A model generated the notes under the pieces. The model was not told the DNA's origin and made no database searches. It saw only the letters and a list, made by a program, of their open reading frames with translations. From assembly GCA_035650275.1 (NCBI GenBank), contig DASRHY010000019.1:1-64000 (forward strand): a stretch of DNA of 64,000 nucleotides, read 5' to 3'. This stretch comes from DASRHY01 sp035650275 (GTDB lineage Bacteria; Actinomycetota; Actinomycetes; Propionibacteriales; Kribbellaceae). Made by a program: the position numbers and the translations under genes. This document shows positions 9,187 to 16,848 of the stretch, piece by piece (position 1 is the first letter of the stretch; the number at the start of each line of letters is the position of its first letter).

Positions 9187-9218
9187 AATCTAGAGTCTGG
9201 ACTTGAGTCAAGAGTCAA
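9187..9218 (-). promoter_or_regulatory. MerR-type promoter with over-long spacer and palindrome
   Basis: Read on the minus strand, TTGACT (9218-9213) and TAGATT (9192-9187) are separated by 20 bases instead of 17. The spacer contains the palindrome CTTGA-C-TCAAG (9202-9212). An over-long spacer filled by a dyad is the hallmark of promoters that MerR proteins activate by untwisting DNA. It faces the Cys-Cys operon, and the divergent MerR gene starts at 9229. Confidence 0.65.
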
Positions 9219-9228
9219 GAGGTGACGT

Positions 9229-9618
9229 ATGAAGATCGGCGAGGTTGCCCAGCGGGCCGGGGTGAGTGTGGACACGGTTCGCTTCTACGAGCGGCGCGGC
9301 GTGCTGCCTGCGGCACAGCGCAGGCCATCGGGGTACCGAATGTTCAGCGAGTCAACAGTGGAACGAATCCGGATGGCCAGGGCGTTGCAGGACCTGGGCT
9401 TCACCCTCGACGAGGTCATCGACGCACTGCAGGCCCATGACGACGGCGGAGCGACCTGCGAGAGCGAACGGTGGCGCCTCGAAGCCGTGGTCGACCGGCT
9501 CGACGCCAAGATCGCCCAGCTGCGAAGGGCCCGGCGCACCGCGATCCAGACACTGGAGGACTGTCGGGCCGGCCACTGCCGGCTCGCCCGCCAGTCCGTC
9601 CCGCCCCAAGCGAGGTAG
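9229..9618 (+). CDS. MerR-family transcriptional regulator
   Basis: A 129-residue regulator beginning MKIGEVAQRAGVSVDTVRFY, a textbook MerR HTH with ERRGVLPAAQRRPSGYRMF as wing. The long coiled helix is followed by a short tail with CRAGHC, two cysteines spaced as in metal-responsive MerR proteins. A further cysteine (ATCESERW) sits at the start of the dimerisation helix, where MerR and CueR place a metal ligand. It is divergent from the two Cys-Cys genes and probably binds the palindrome between them, controlling both directions. The ATG at 9229 is only about 30 bases from the promoter centre. Confidence 0.92.
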   Translation: MKIGEVAQRAGVSVDTVRFYERRGVLPAAQRRPSGYRMFSESTVERIRMARALQDLGFTLDEVIDALQAHDDGGATCESERWRLEAVVDRLDAKIAQLRRARRTAIQTLEDCRAGHCRLARQSVPPQAR

Positions 9619-10004
9619 CGCTGCCTCGCCGCGACCCATGCCACACGACGGCCGAGCAGGGCCGGAGCCTCGCCTGGCGCTCTGCCGGGACGTGGTCGTC
9701 GCCGCGGCAGCCAGTTCGGCCTTGCCCGGCATCCGGTCACCACGGATGACGCAGAAGAACATGTCGTCCCGAGGCGGCGGGCTGAGGTCGTCCGGCGAGA
9801 TGGACGTCGGGGACGGGGCAGATGTGGCGACGACACCAGGAGTCCTGCGGCCTGACCCTGCGGCATCGATGTGGCGGCGCGGTCGCTCGGCCCGTGACCA
9901 TGGTTGGCGTTCTCGTGGGCCAAGGCGGGGCGTGGGGATGAACATTCCAGTATCGGACGCCGTTTTTCTAATGACCGGTGATTTATGCGGAGAAGGAGAT
10001 GGCC
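9619..10004. other. Intergenic stretch without a supported gene
   Basis: No open frame here shows family motifs or a ribosome site. The long minus-strand frame through 9352-9945 is low-complexity Pro/Arg/Ser sequence antisense to the MerR gene and is read as a shadow. The last 50 bases are AT-richer and probably hold the promoter of the small secreted protein that follows. Confidence 0.5.
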
Positions 10005-10286
10005 ATGAACCGGCGTACTTACGCCCGACGGGTTGGTGCCATGCTCACGATGGGCGCGGCGTCGTTTACCGTGCTCGCCTTGACGGCGGCGTCCGCCAGC
10101 GCGTCCGGGCTCTTTAGCGGCTGCTCATTCGGGTCCACCCCCGAGCGTGCGATCGCGAAGGCGATCGACGACGCCGAGTACTTCGCGTCAGCCGAGGGCC
10201 TGTTCAACTGCGAGCTGGTCGGTGAGCCGCTGGTGTGGCGGGACGGCTCCATATTCCGAGCCGCGGTGGACTTGGCCTGCAGCTGA
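10005..10286 (+). CDS. Small secreted protein, 93 residues
   Basis: The ATG at 10005 is preceded by GAAGGAG at 9992-9998. A signal peptide (NRRTYARRVGAMLTMGAASF, then a hydrophobic stretch to ASASASG) leaves a mature part of about 58 residues with three cysteines (SGCSFG, NCELVG, LACS). No family is recognised. It may be an extracellular peptide or envelope-associated factor. A strong hairpin follows at 10324-10344 and probably ends its transcript. Confidence 0.75.
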   Translation: MNRRTYARRVGAMLTMGAASFTVLALTAASASASGLFSGCSFGSTPERAIAKAIDDAEYFASAEGLFNCELVGEPLVWRDGSIFRAAVDLACS

Positions 10287-10323
10287 CGGCGCTACCTCGG
10301 GCGATCTCCTGGTCGCCTCGAAG

Positions 10324-10344
10324 AGCCCCGTCCCACACGGGGCT
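10324..10344 (+). terminator. Hairpin after the small secreted gene
   Basis: A perfect 8-bp stem AGCCCCGT/ACGGGGCT encloses a CCCAC loop about 37 bases after the stop. There is no T-tract, as is common for actinobacterial terminators. Confidence 0.5.
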
Positions 10345-10387
10345 GACCCCTGAGCGCCGAGACTGCTCCATTCGCGCCGCGGAAGCA

Positions 10388-10431
10388 GCGGACTTAATCC
10401 GCGGTGGTGGGTTCGAGTCCAGTGGGGGCCT
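10388..10431 (+). other. tRNA-like 3' half (degenerate)
   Basis: GCGG-ACTTAAT-CCGC resembles an anticodon arm. It is followed after a short variable stretch by a T-loop-like GGTTCGAGTCC and an acceptor-like GGGGGCC. No matching 5' half (acceptor or D arm) could be found, and the anticodon loop lacks the invariant T33. A similar element lies at 40813-40860. It is a tRNA relic or att-site remnant at best, not a functional tRNA. Confidence 0.3.
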
Positions 10432-10466
10432 ATTCCATGGCCGCTGCACGCCTTCGATGTGTGCGA

Positions 10467-11159
10467 CTACCCGTCCCGCCTGTACGCGTCGTGGTAGTTC
10501 CACCACTGATATGACGGGGTCTGGGGATATCCCGCCGGGGAGTCCTCCCACTCCTCCTGGCGACCGAGCGCGGTGATGTCGAGGTAGCTCCAGGTGCTCC
10601 CCATTGCTTCGTCGCCGCGGCTGTTGACGAAATAGGTGCGAAACACGCGATCGTCGGCGCGGATGAAGGCGTTTGTGCCGTGCCAGTCGTCCACGCCGAA
10701 GTCGGCGTCAAAGTCGTCCGTCAGCGTGTACCACGGGATCAGCTCCCAGCCCATCCGCGCCTTGAGGCGCTCGATGTCCGCCTGCGGGGCCCGCGACACG
10801 AACACCAGCGTGGTGTCGCGGGCATTCAGGTGTGCCGGGTTCGCTACCTGGTCGGCGACGAACGAGCAGCCCACGCAGGCACGCTCCGGGTACGCGCCGC
10901 CCTCAGCGTAGGTGGTTACCTCCGGCCCATAGAAGGCTCGGTAGACGATCAGCTGGCGACGGCCCTCGAACAGGTCGAGCATGCGTGCTGTGCCGTTCGG
11001 CCCTTCGAAGCGGTAGTCCTTCTCCACCGCCATCCACGGCATACGCCGGCGTTGGGCCGCCAGCGCGTCGCGCGCCCGGGTGAGCTCCTTCTCCTTCGCC
11101 AGCAGTCGCTCCCGGGCCTCATCCCATTCACGCGGGGAGACGATCGGGGGTGTCTTCAT
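10467..11159 (-). CDS. DUF899 family thioredoxin-like protein
   Basis: A 230-residue protein from the ATG at 11159, with GAGGAGG about a dozen bases upstream. It shows the DUF899 hallmarks: REWDEARERLLAKEKELTRA near the N-terminus, RRMPWMAVEKDYRFEGPNG, LIVYRAFYGPEV, a single-site ERACVGCSF cysteine pair in a thioredoxin-like fold, and the C-terminal YLDITALGRQEEWEDSP. Members are predicted thiol-disulfide oxidoreductases of unknown substrate. It is convergent with the small secreted gene and divergent from the next GNAT gene. Family membership is very clear; the biochemical role is open. Confidence 0.92.
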   Translation of the reverse strand: MKTPPIVSPREWDEARERLLAKEKELTRARDALAAQRRRMPWMAVEKDYRFEGPNGTARMLDLFEGRRQLIVYRAFYGPEVTTYAEGGAYPERACVGCSFVADQVANPAHLNARDTTLVFVSRAPQADIERLKARMGWELIPWYTLTDDFDADFGVDDWHGTNAFIRADDRVFRTYFVNSRGDEAMGSTWSYLDITALGRQEEWEDSPAGYPQTPSYQWWNYHDAYRRDG

Positions 11160-11597
11160 TCGCCACTTCCTCCTCGGACACTCGTTGACCGGGTGCAGCG
11201 ACACGGGCTGAGCGGAGTGATCGGACGGCGCGTACCGGTCGGTCCCGCCTGCCCGATGTCCTTCGGACAGGGCTGCCGTCCATCACGGGGCCTATGGCAG
11301 CATCCTCGACCCTACCCCTCCCGCGAGCGCCGCGCTGGCAAGCAGAGGAGTACACCAGTCAGGCCGCGCGTGGGCAACCGAGCCCGCCGCGACCTGACCT
11401 GGCAGGTGTCGCTGCGGCTCGATCTGCGGTACGTCGACAGACCGCTGGCCGCAGGTGCGAGCCGCAAAGAGCCTTGGTTCGTAGACACAGTCCTGACCCA
11501 AGCGGTGATAGCGGTTGGTCGCGCCGGCTTGTCGATGCTCACGTCTACGGTAGGGGTCGTCCAGGTCTGCCTGGCTGCGCGATCGACGGAGGTGTCC

Positions 11598-12194
11598 GTG
11601 AGCGACTCAAGAACGACGAAGAACACCGTTGCCTTCTCCGTTCGCCCCCTCGATGTGGATACGTGGCCGGTGTTCGCGCGGCTGGTTGAGGCGAACAACG
11701 GCGTGTGGGGCGGCTGCTGGTGCATGGGCTTCCACGTCAAGCTGAAAGCGCGAAGCCCGGCGCAGAACAGGGCCGAGAAGGAGCAGCGCGTCCGCGACGG
11801 CCGCACCCATGCGGCCTTGGTACTCGACGGCGAGCAGTGCCTGGGCTGGTGCCAGTTCGGCTCTCCCGGTGAGCTGCCGGAGATCAAGAGCCGGCGCCTG
11901 TACGACAAGGGCCTCACCACGCTGCCGGACTGGCGGATCACATGCTTCTTCACCGGCAAGGGTCTGCGGGGCCGCGGCGTCGCCGACGCCGCGCTAGGCG
12001 GGGCGCTGACCGAGATCGCCCGCCTCGGTGGCGGCACTGTCGAGGGCTATCCCGAGGAGGCCGATGACCGCACGGTGTCGGGATCGTTCCTCCACACCGG
12101 ACCGATGGCCGCCTTCGAGAACCATGGCTTCACGCGTACGCGGCCGATCTCTCCGCACCGCTGGGTCGTCACCCGCACCATCGACCCAGCCTGA
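11598..12194 (+). CDS. GNAT-family acetyltransferase with Cys-Trp-Cys motif (second copy)
   Basis: A 198-residue protein from the GTG at 11598, with GGAGG at 11588-11592. It shows GVWGGCWCMGFH near residue 40, GKGLRGRGVADAALGGAL as the acetyl-CoA loop, and GGGTVEGYPEEAD. The order is the same as in the genes at 6952 and 57628, although overall identity looks modest. The acetyl-CoA-binding R-G-R-G-V and a C-terminal strand are intact, so it should be active. The substrate is unknown, and the gene stands alone between divergent or convergent neighbours. Confidence 0.88.
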   Translation: MSDSRTTKNTVAFSVRPLDVDTWPVFARLVEANNGVWGGCWCMGFHVKLKARSPAQNRAEKEQRVRDGRTHAALVLDGEQCLGWCQFGSPGELPEIKSRRLYDKGLTTLPDWRITCFFTGKGLRGRGVADAALGGALTEIARLGGGTVEGYPEEADDRTVSGSFLHTGPMAAFENHGFTRTRPISPHRWVVTRTIDPA

Positions 12195-12333
12195 CGCACC
12201 ATCAGACCCGGCACGATGACGCGGCTGTCCTGGTTGGTGACACTTCTGCACGCTCGTGTCCTTGCTGCCATTGGGATGTGCTGCCTACGGATCAGAAGGT
12301 TGGAGATTCGCATCCCTCCGAGCGCCAGTGCGC

Positions 12334-13116
12334 CTAGCGTCGTGCCCCCGTGCGCCAGGCAAGCCACTCGGTTAGCCGAGGCATGAAGCGCCCGCTCCAG
12401 TAGAACGCCCGTAGCATGGACGGCACGACGACCTCACGGCGTCCACTCTCCACCGCCCGGCAGATCGCCTCAGCCACCTGCTCCGGCGTCAAGGTCGGGA
12501 CGAGACGCGCGATCGTAGGTATCCGCTCTTCAGAACCTGGGTTGTGCAGGAAATACTCGCTGGAGACCTTGGCCGGTACCACGTGCGTCACGCCGATGCC
12601 GCTCCGTCGCAGGTCGGCACGCAGACCTGCATCGAATCCGCGCAGCGCGCCGCGAGCGCTGATGTAGCCCACTGCACCTGGCCACGCGATCTGCGAGGCA
12701 GGGCTGTCGACATTCACCACCCAGCCCGAACCGCGGGCCAGCATCCCCTCAACGAATGCCCGGGTGATGAAGAACGCCGCAAAGTAGGGCACCGCCGCCA
12801 TCGCGAGGAATTCCTCAGGGTCTGTGTCCTCGATCCGCAGCCACCGCCCAGCACCGGCACTGTTCACGACAACGTCGGGCACCCCGTGCTCAGCTTGCAC
12901 ACGCTCGGCCATCACCGCTACTGCCCGATGGTCGCTGGCATCACACGGATACGCAGCCGCACTGTCGCCGAGCTCGCGGACCAGCGCCTCCAGCTTGTCC
13001 TCGCTGCGTGCCACGAGCAGGACTTGAGCCCCACGCCGGCACATCGCTCTTGCCGTAGCCGCACCAATCCCAGCCGATGCCCCGGTGATGAGAGCAGTCC
13101 TATCCCGCAGGTCCAC
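12334..13116 (-). CDS. SDR-family NAD(P)-dependent oxidoreductase (catalytic Lys replaced by Arg)
   Basis: A 260-residue classical short-chain dehydrogenase. The nucleotide-binding motif is TGASAGIGAATARAM, and DVVVNSAGAG corresponds to NNAG with one substitution. VDSPAS supplies the serine. The expected YxxxK reads GYISARG, so the lysine is arginine. Arginine at this site usually lowers or changes activity, so the enzyme may be atypical or work on a special substrate. A hydrophobic C-terminal stretch (MLRAFYWSGRFMPRLTEWLA) may associate with the membrane. The gene is isolated, with no obvious operon partner. Confidence 0.88.
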   Translation of the reverse strand: MDLRDRTALITGASAGIGAATARAMCRRGAQVLLVARSEDKLEALVRELGDSAAAYPCDASDHRAVAVMAERVQAEHGVPDVVVNSAGAGRWLRIEDTDPEEFLAMAAVPYFAAFFITRAFVEGMLARGSGWVVNVDSPASQIAWPGAVGYISARGALRGFDAGLRADLRRSGIGVTHVVPAKVSSEYFLHNPGSEERIPTIARLVPTLTPEQVAEAICRAVESGRREVVVPSMLRAFYWSGRFMPRLTEWLAWRTGARR

Positions 13117-13193
13117 AACGGGAGCCTACGACCCTGCCGCGGCTGGTTTGAGACCGCGTGGATCCGAGGCGCCTGCGTCCGAAGAGCCGGCGG

Positions 13194-15278
13194 TCACAGT
13201 CGCGGTGGTCCACCCGGTGGTGGACCTTGCGGCGGCGGACCGTATGGCGGTGGACCTTGCGTTGGTGGACCTTGCGGCGGTGGGCCTTGCGGCGGTAGAC
13301 CTGCCGGCGTGTGCGCGACGCCTCGTCGCATGCGTGACGAGCGACGGAGCAGCAGGCCGACTAGCACGGCCCCGAAGAGCACGATGACGCCCCCACCGCC
13401 CGCTGCTGGCAGGATCCATCCGCTTGAGCCATCACCAGCCGGCACACGGGCGGCTGGCGTGGGTCCTGCTTCGCCGCCTTCGCCCGGCGAGTCCGTTGGG
13501 CTCGGGCTGTCGGTCGGCGTGGGAGCCGCGCTGGCCGACGGTGTCGGCTCGACTTCCGCCTGCTTGTAGTGCGGCGCTCCGTTCGGCTTGCCGTCCAGCG
13601 CTACCGAGATCTGCACCGGCATCTGAAACCTACCAAAGGTTCCGAGGCCGGGCCCGGACTTTGCCACGGTGAGGACGAAGTAGTAGTAGCCGGCGAGAGA
13701 CATGGATCGCCGCGGCGTGCTGTCGGACATGTAGTCGCCTTCGCGGTTGCGATAACGCACTGGGAGCAAGGCCGCGGACATGACCGCCGGCTTGGTTGAG
13801 GTGACTGTTGTCATTTCTCCCGAGTCGATCCCGGCCCGGGTCGGCCCGAAAACCTTCAGTTCCGTATAGACGCCGTAGCCCCCGATCACCTTTGCGGCCT
13901 GCTTGTTCGCCGTCAGCTTGACGGTTGCCCTCGGTGCCTGGCCCCAGTCGGCGCGGACGCGGTAGAAGAGCACCTCGCCGCCCTGCACGGTGTCTGTCCA
14001 GGTGCCCGGCCCGAGTGTCGCTGCCTGGACGAACCCGCCCCCGCCGGCGATGTTTCCCTTCGCCGGCCCACCGGCGACGGGCTTGTTGTTCGACGGCTCC
14101 GCATCGGGCGATACCGGAGCGGGCAGGCCGGCCCTGTCGGCCAGTGGCGGCTCCTCGATGATGAGGAACTCGAACGGAATCGTCCCGGTCTCGACCCGCC
14201 CGCGGCGGATCTCCAAGGTGAGCTCCGTCGGCGACGCACACGCGGATCCCTCCTCGGCCAGCTCGGGGATGAACGACACGCTGGACGTGAGCATGCCCCG
14301 GGTGCCTGCATACATCTGCAGGCCGTTGTAGCGGACGCACTCCGTGCCGTCCGGAGCCGTCAACGCCAGGCCCGCCTGGTCGTTGTAGCCCTTGAGGCCA
14401 CCGTGTGACGGAGGGTATGCGGTGAATCCGACGTGGATGCTGGATCCGGCCTGCGGCTTGATCGTGTAGTACCTGGCACCCGTCGGTTCCGCGGTGCCGC
14501 CGAGACGATCGGTGTAATGGCCCGGCCGGACCAGCGGCGCACCCGCCGGCTGCGGGGTACCCTTCACCGGCTTCCCGGACACCGTGAACGGCCGGAAATC
14601 CCGTAGAGCGGCCTGCCCCAGGCATTCGATCAACTCCGCGGGACTGTTGGTTTCGCAGTAGCTGCCGCCACCCTTGTCGGCGATGCACTGCAGCTGTTGC
14701 TGGGCCGTGCCCTGCACACTCATCCCGACCACATCGATCCGTAGGTCGATGCCCTGGTTGTGGATCGACTCGGCGACCGCACACGGATCGGGGTTACACG
14801 TCTCCTCTCCGTCCGATACCAGCACGATCGAGCGCTGACCGTCCTTGCCCAGGTCTTTCGCAGCCTGGAGGAGCGAGTAGGCGATTGGGGTCTCGCCGTA
14901 CGGCTTGTACTTCGCGATCTGCGCCTTCAGCTTCGGCTTGTTCGCCGCAGCGATCGGCACCACGAGCTGGGAGTCTGTGCACGCCGTGGGATCCGACTTG
15001 TCGAACACCGTGGCGCCGTAAACCCGCATCCCCACCAACGCATCGGCCGGCAACTTGTCCACGACCGTGTTCAACGCGGTCCTCGCCGCGGCGATCTTTG
15101 TCGTACCCGACGCGTCCGGCTCCTTCATCGACCCCGACGAGTCCAGGACCAGCACCATCTTTCCGCGTGACTCGTCCGCCGACGCCGGCGCGGGTCCGAC
15201 GAGCATGCCGGCCATCACGATGGTCAAACCGAGCAGCGCAAGCACGAACCGACGAGGACGCACAGATATCCCACGCAT
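13194..15278 (-). CDS. Von Willebrand factor A domain surface protein, membrane-anchored
   Basis: A 694-residue exported protein from the ATG at 15278; an alternative ATG lies at 15290 and neither has a clear ribosome site. After a signal peptide ending near PAPASADES, the VWA domain shows the MIDAS motif VLDSSGSM and the strand SIVLVSDGEETC. The middle (about residues 220-560) is a beta-rich region without recognised domains. A Pro/Ser/Thr linker precedes one TM helix (VIVLFGAVLVGLLLRR), and the cytosolic tail is built from PPQGPP-type repeats. It probably binds ligands or matrix outside the cell; the repeat tail may bind a cytoplasmic partner. Confidence 0.85.
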   Translation of the reverse strand: MRGISVRPRRFVLALLGLTIVMAGMLVGPAPASADESRGKMVLVLDSSGSMKEPDASGTTKIAAARTALNTVVDKLPADALVGMRVYGATVFDKSDPTACTDSQLVVPIAAANKPKLKAQIAKYKPYGETPIAYSLLQAAKDLGKDGQRSIVLVSDGEETCNPDPCAVAESIHNQGIDLRIDVVGMSVQGTAQQQLQCIADKGGGSYCETNSPAELIECLGQAALRDFRPFTVSGKPVKGTPQPAGAPLVRPGHYTDRLGGTAEPTGARYYTIKPQAGSSIHVGFTAYPPSHGGLKGYNDQAGLALTAPDGTECVRYNGLQMYAGTRGMLTSSVSFIPELAEEGSACASPTELTLEIRRGRVETGTIPFEFLIIEEPPLADRAGLPAPVSPDAEPSNNKPVAGGPAKGNIAGGGGFVQAATLGPGTWTDTVQGGEVLFYRVRADWGQAPRATVKLTANKQAAKVIGGYGVYTELKVFGPTRAGIDSGEMTTVTSTKPAVMSAALLPVRYRNREGDYMSDSTPRRSMSLAGYYYFVLTVAKSGPGLGTFGRFQMPVQISVALDGKPNGAPHYKQAEVEPTPSASAAPTPTDSPSPTDSPGEGGEAGPTPAARVPAGDGSSGWILPAAGGGGVIVLFGAVLVGLLLRRSSRMRRGVAHTPAGLPPQGPPPQGPPTQGPPPYGPPPQGPPPGGPPRL
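13200..13320 (-). repeat. Tandem repeats coding the PPQGPP tail
   Basis: Short units of about 12-15 bases (GGTGGACCTTGCGGC and variants) repeat through the last coding part of the VWA protein and yield QGPPP/TQGPP/YGPP units. They are in frame and coding, not a CRISPR array. Their number may vary by slippage. Confidence 0.7.
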
Positions 15279-15601
15279 GCAGAGCAGCATCGGCGGCAAC
15301 ACTGTGGTCACACTGCGGCGCCACTGTGCAACCCGCTTGCGCATCAACACGCTGCTCAAGGAGGCTGCGGCTGATGCGCATTCGTCGCTTGTGAACACGG
15401 CCGGCATGACTCGTCACCGTAGCGAGCCGATGGCGACCGCGGCGTGTGCATTCGAGGTCTGTGCACGGATTGGCAAGAAGGTGTGCGCGCTCCCGGTATC
15501 GGCGGGCTTCATGTGGGGTGACTCTGAGCAGATGCGCCCCGGTGCCCGGTCGGAGGAGCGTGATGGGCGAGGGTTGCTCAGAGCAACGATCTTGGCAATG
15601 A

Positions 15602-15711
15602 CACTGGAACGTCCGCGACACCGACCGCCACGAACTCAGCGCCGACGAGCACGCCGCCTGCCCCGGCCACGTCGCCTCGGTGGAGCGGGACTGGGTGGAA
15701 CTGGGTGGGCC
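15602..15711 (+). pseudogene. Possible remnant of a ParB-like/plasmid-partition protein
   Basis: One frame reads HWNVRDTDRHELSADEHAAC then PGHVASVERDW. The E-H-A-A-C-P-G-H segment resembles the Cys/His-containing stretch that I recall from actinobacterial ParB-like nuclease-domain proteins of mobile elements. A TGA directly precedes it, the frame has no start, and homology-like sequence ends after about 35 codons. It is therefore a fragment at best. The rest of the 15279-15795 gap shows no gene. Confidence 0.35.
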
Positions 15712-15795
15712 AACCCGGAACGGATCAATCAGCACGCCTGGGGGTAGGGAAGACTTGGTGCGGCGAGGACGTCGGTGTTCGCCGGTGCGGAGGAG

Positions 15796-16770
15796 ATGTC
15801 AGTGGAGTACAGGCCGTTGGGCAGGACTGGGCTGCAGGTTTCCGAGATCGGATACGGCGCGTGGGGGATCGGTGCGTCGAACTGGGTCGGTGCTCGTGAG
15901 GATGAGTCGGTGCGGGCCGTGCACCGTGCGATCGAGCTGGGTGTGAACTTCATCGACACGGCTCGCGGGTACGGCGAGTCCGAGCGGATCGTCGGTGGTG
16001 TGGTTCGGGACTATCCGGGGCAGGTGTATGTCGCGACGAAGGTGCCGCCGCGTGACGGCGTGTTTCCCGCGCCCGCCGGGATCGACCCGTCCGAAACGTT
16101 CCCCGGGAGCCACATCCGCGACTCTCTCGAGCAGAGCCTGCGGGAGTCGAGCCTCGATGCGTTCGATATCCTCCAGTTCCACGTGTGGAGCGACGAGTGG
16201 ATCGGTCGTGGCGACTGGCTGGAGACCATCGCCGCGTTGAAGGACGAGGGCAAGATCCGGTTCTTCGGGGTGTCGATCAACGACTACCAGCCCGAGAACG
16301 CCATCGCTCTGATCGAGACCGGCACGGTGGACACCGTCCAGGTGATCTACAACGCGTTCCACCAGCAACCCGAGGAACGCCTGCTACCGGCGTGCGACGA
16401 GCACGGCGTCGGCGTGATCGTACGGGTAGCGCTCGACGAGGGCGGCCTGACCGGTCGGATCACCGCCGAATCGACCTTCCCCGACGGCGACTTCCGCAAC
16501 GCATACTTCGCCGGCGACCGGCGGGCCCGAGTGGAGCAGCATGTGCGGGCCTTGGTGCACGATCTCGGGATCGAGCCCGACCGGCTGCCGGACGTGGCGC
16601 TGCGGTATGTGCTCGACTCTCCCGTGGTGTGCACGGTGATCGCGGGCATGCGCAGCGTTCGCAACGTCGAGCGCAATGCGGCCACCAGCGATGGCCGGCG
16701 ACTCAGCGCAGCGCAGCGGGAGGTAATCAAGAGGCACCGCTGGGAACGGAACTTCTACCAGCTGGCATGA
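15796..16770 (+). CDS. Aldo/keto reductase
   Basis: A 324-residue (beta/alpha)8 NADPH-dependent reductase. Tetrad residues are visible: Asp and Tyr in DTARGYGESE, Lys in YVATKVPP, His in ILQFHVW. The start RPLGRTGLQVSEIGYGAWGIG is typical for the family. GGAGG lies at 15789-15793, so the GTG at 15802 has the better spacing, while the ATG at 15796 is the more canonical codon; either gives nearly the same protein. The C-terminus carries the cofactor-phosphate region VCTVIAGMRSVRNVERN. Its aldehyde or ketone substrate is unknown. Confidence 0.92.
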   Translation: MSVEYRPLGRTGLQVSEIGYGAWGIGASNWVGAREDESVRAVHRAIELGVNFIDTARGYGESERIVGGVVRDYPGQVYVATKVPPRDGVFPAPAGIDPSETFPGSHIRDSLEQSLRESSLDAFDILQFHVWSDEWIGRGDWLETIAALKDEGKIRFFGVSINDYQPENAIALIETGTVDTVQVIYNAFHQQPEERLLPACDEHGVGVIVRVALDEGGLTGRITAESTFPDGDFRNAYFAGDRRARVEQHVRALVHDLGIEPDRLPDVALRYVLDSPVVCTVIAGMRSVRNVERNAATSDGRRLSAAQREVIKRHRWERNFYQLA

Positions 16771-16848
16771 ATGAGTGTGTTCGTCGGGGTCCCGGCCGGA
16801 TCTCGGTGACAGTGGACGATCGGTCCTGGTGGCGACAGGCTGTGAGTC

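Noticed and set aside
9352..9945. 197-codon minus-strand frame antisense to the second MerR gene
   Set aside because: Low-complexity Pro/Ser/Arg sequence, no ribosome site, overlaps a certain gene. A short Cys-containing part looked peptide-like but has no recognisable precursor features.
10388..10431. Functional tRNA gene
   Set aside because: No acceptor or D-arm partner upstream, and the anticodon loop is abnormal, so only a tRNA-like relic is claimed.
13200..13320. Short tandem repeats resembling a repeat array
   Set aside because: They are in-frame coding repeats for the Pro/Gln/Gly tail of the VWA protein, with no spacers; not CRISPR.
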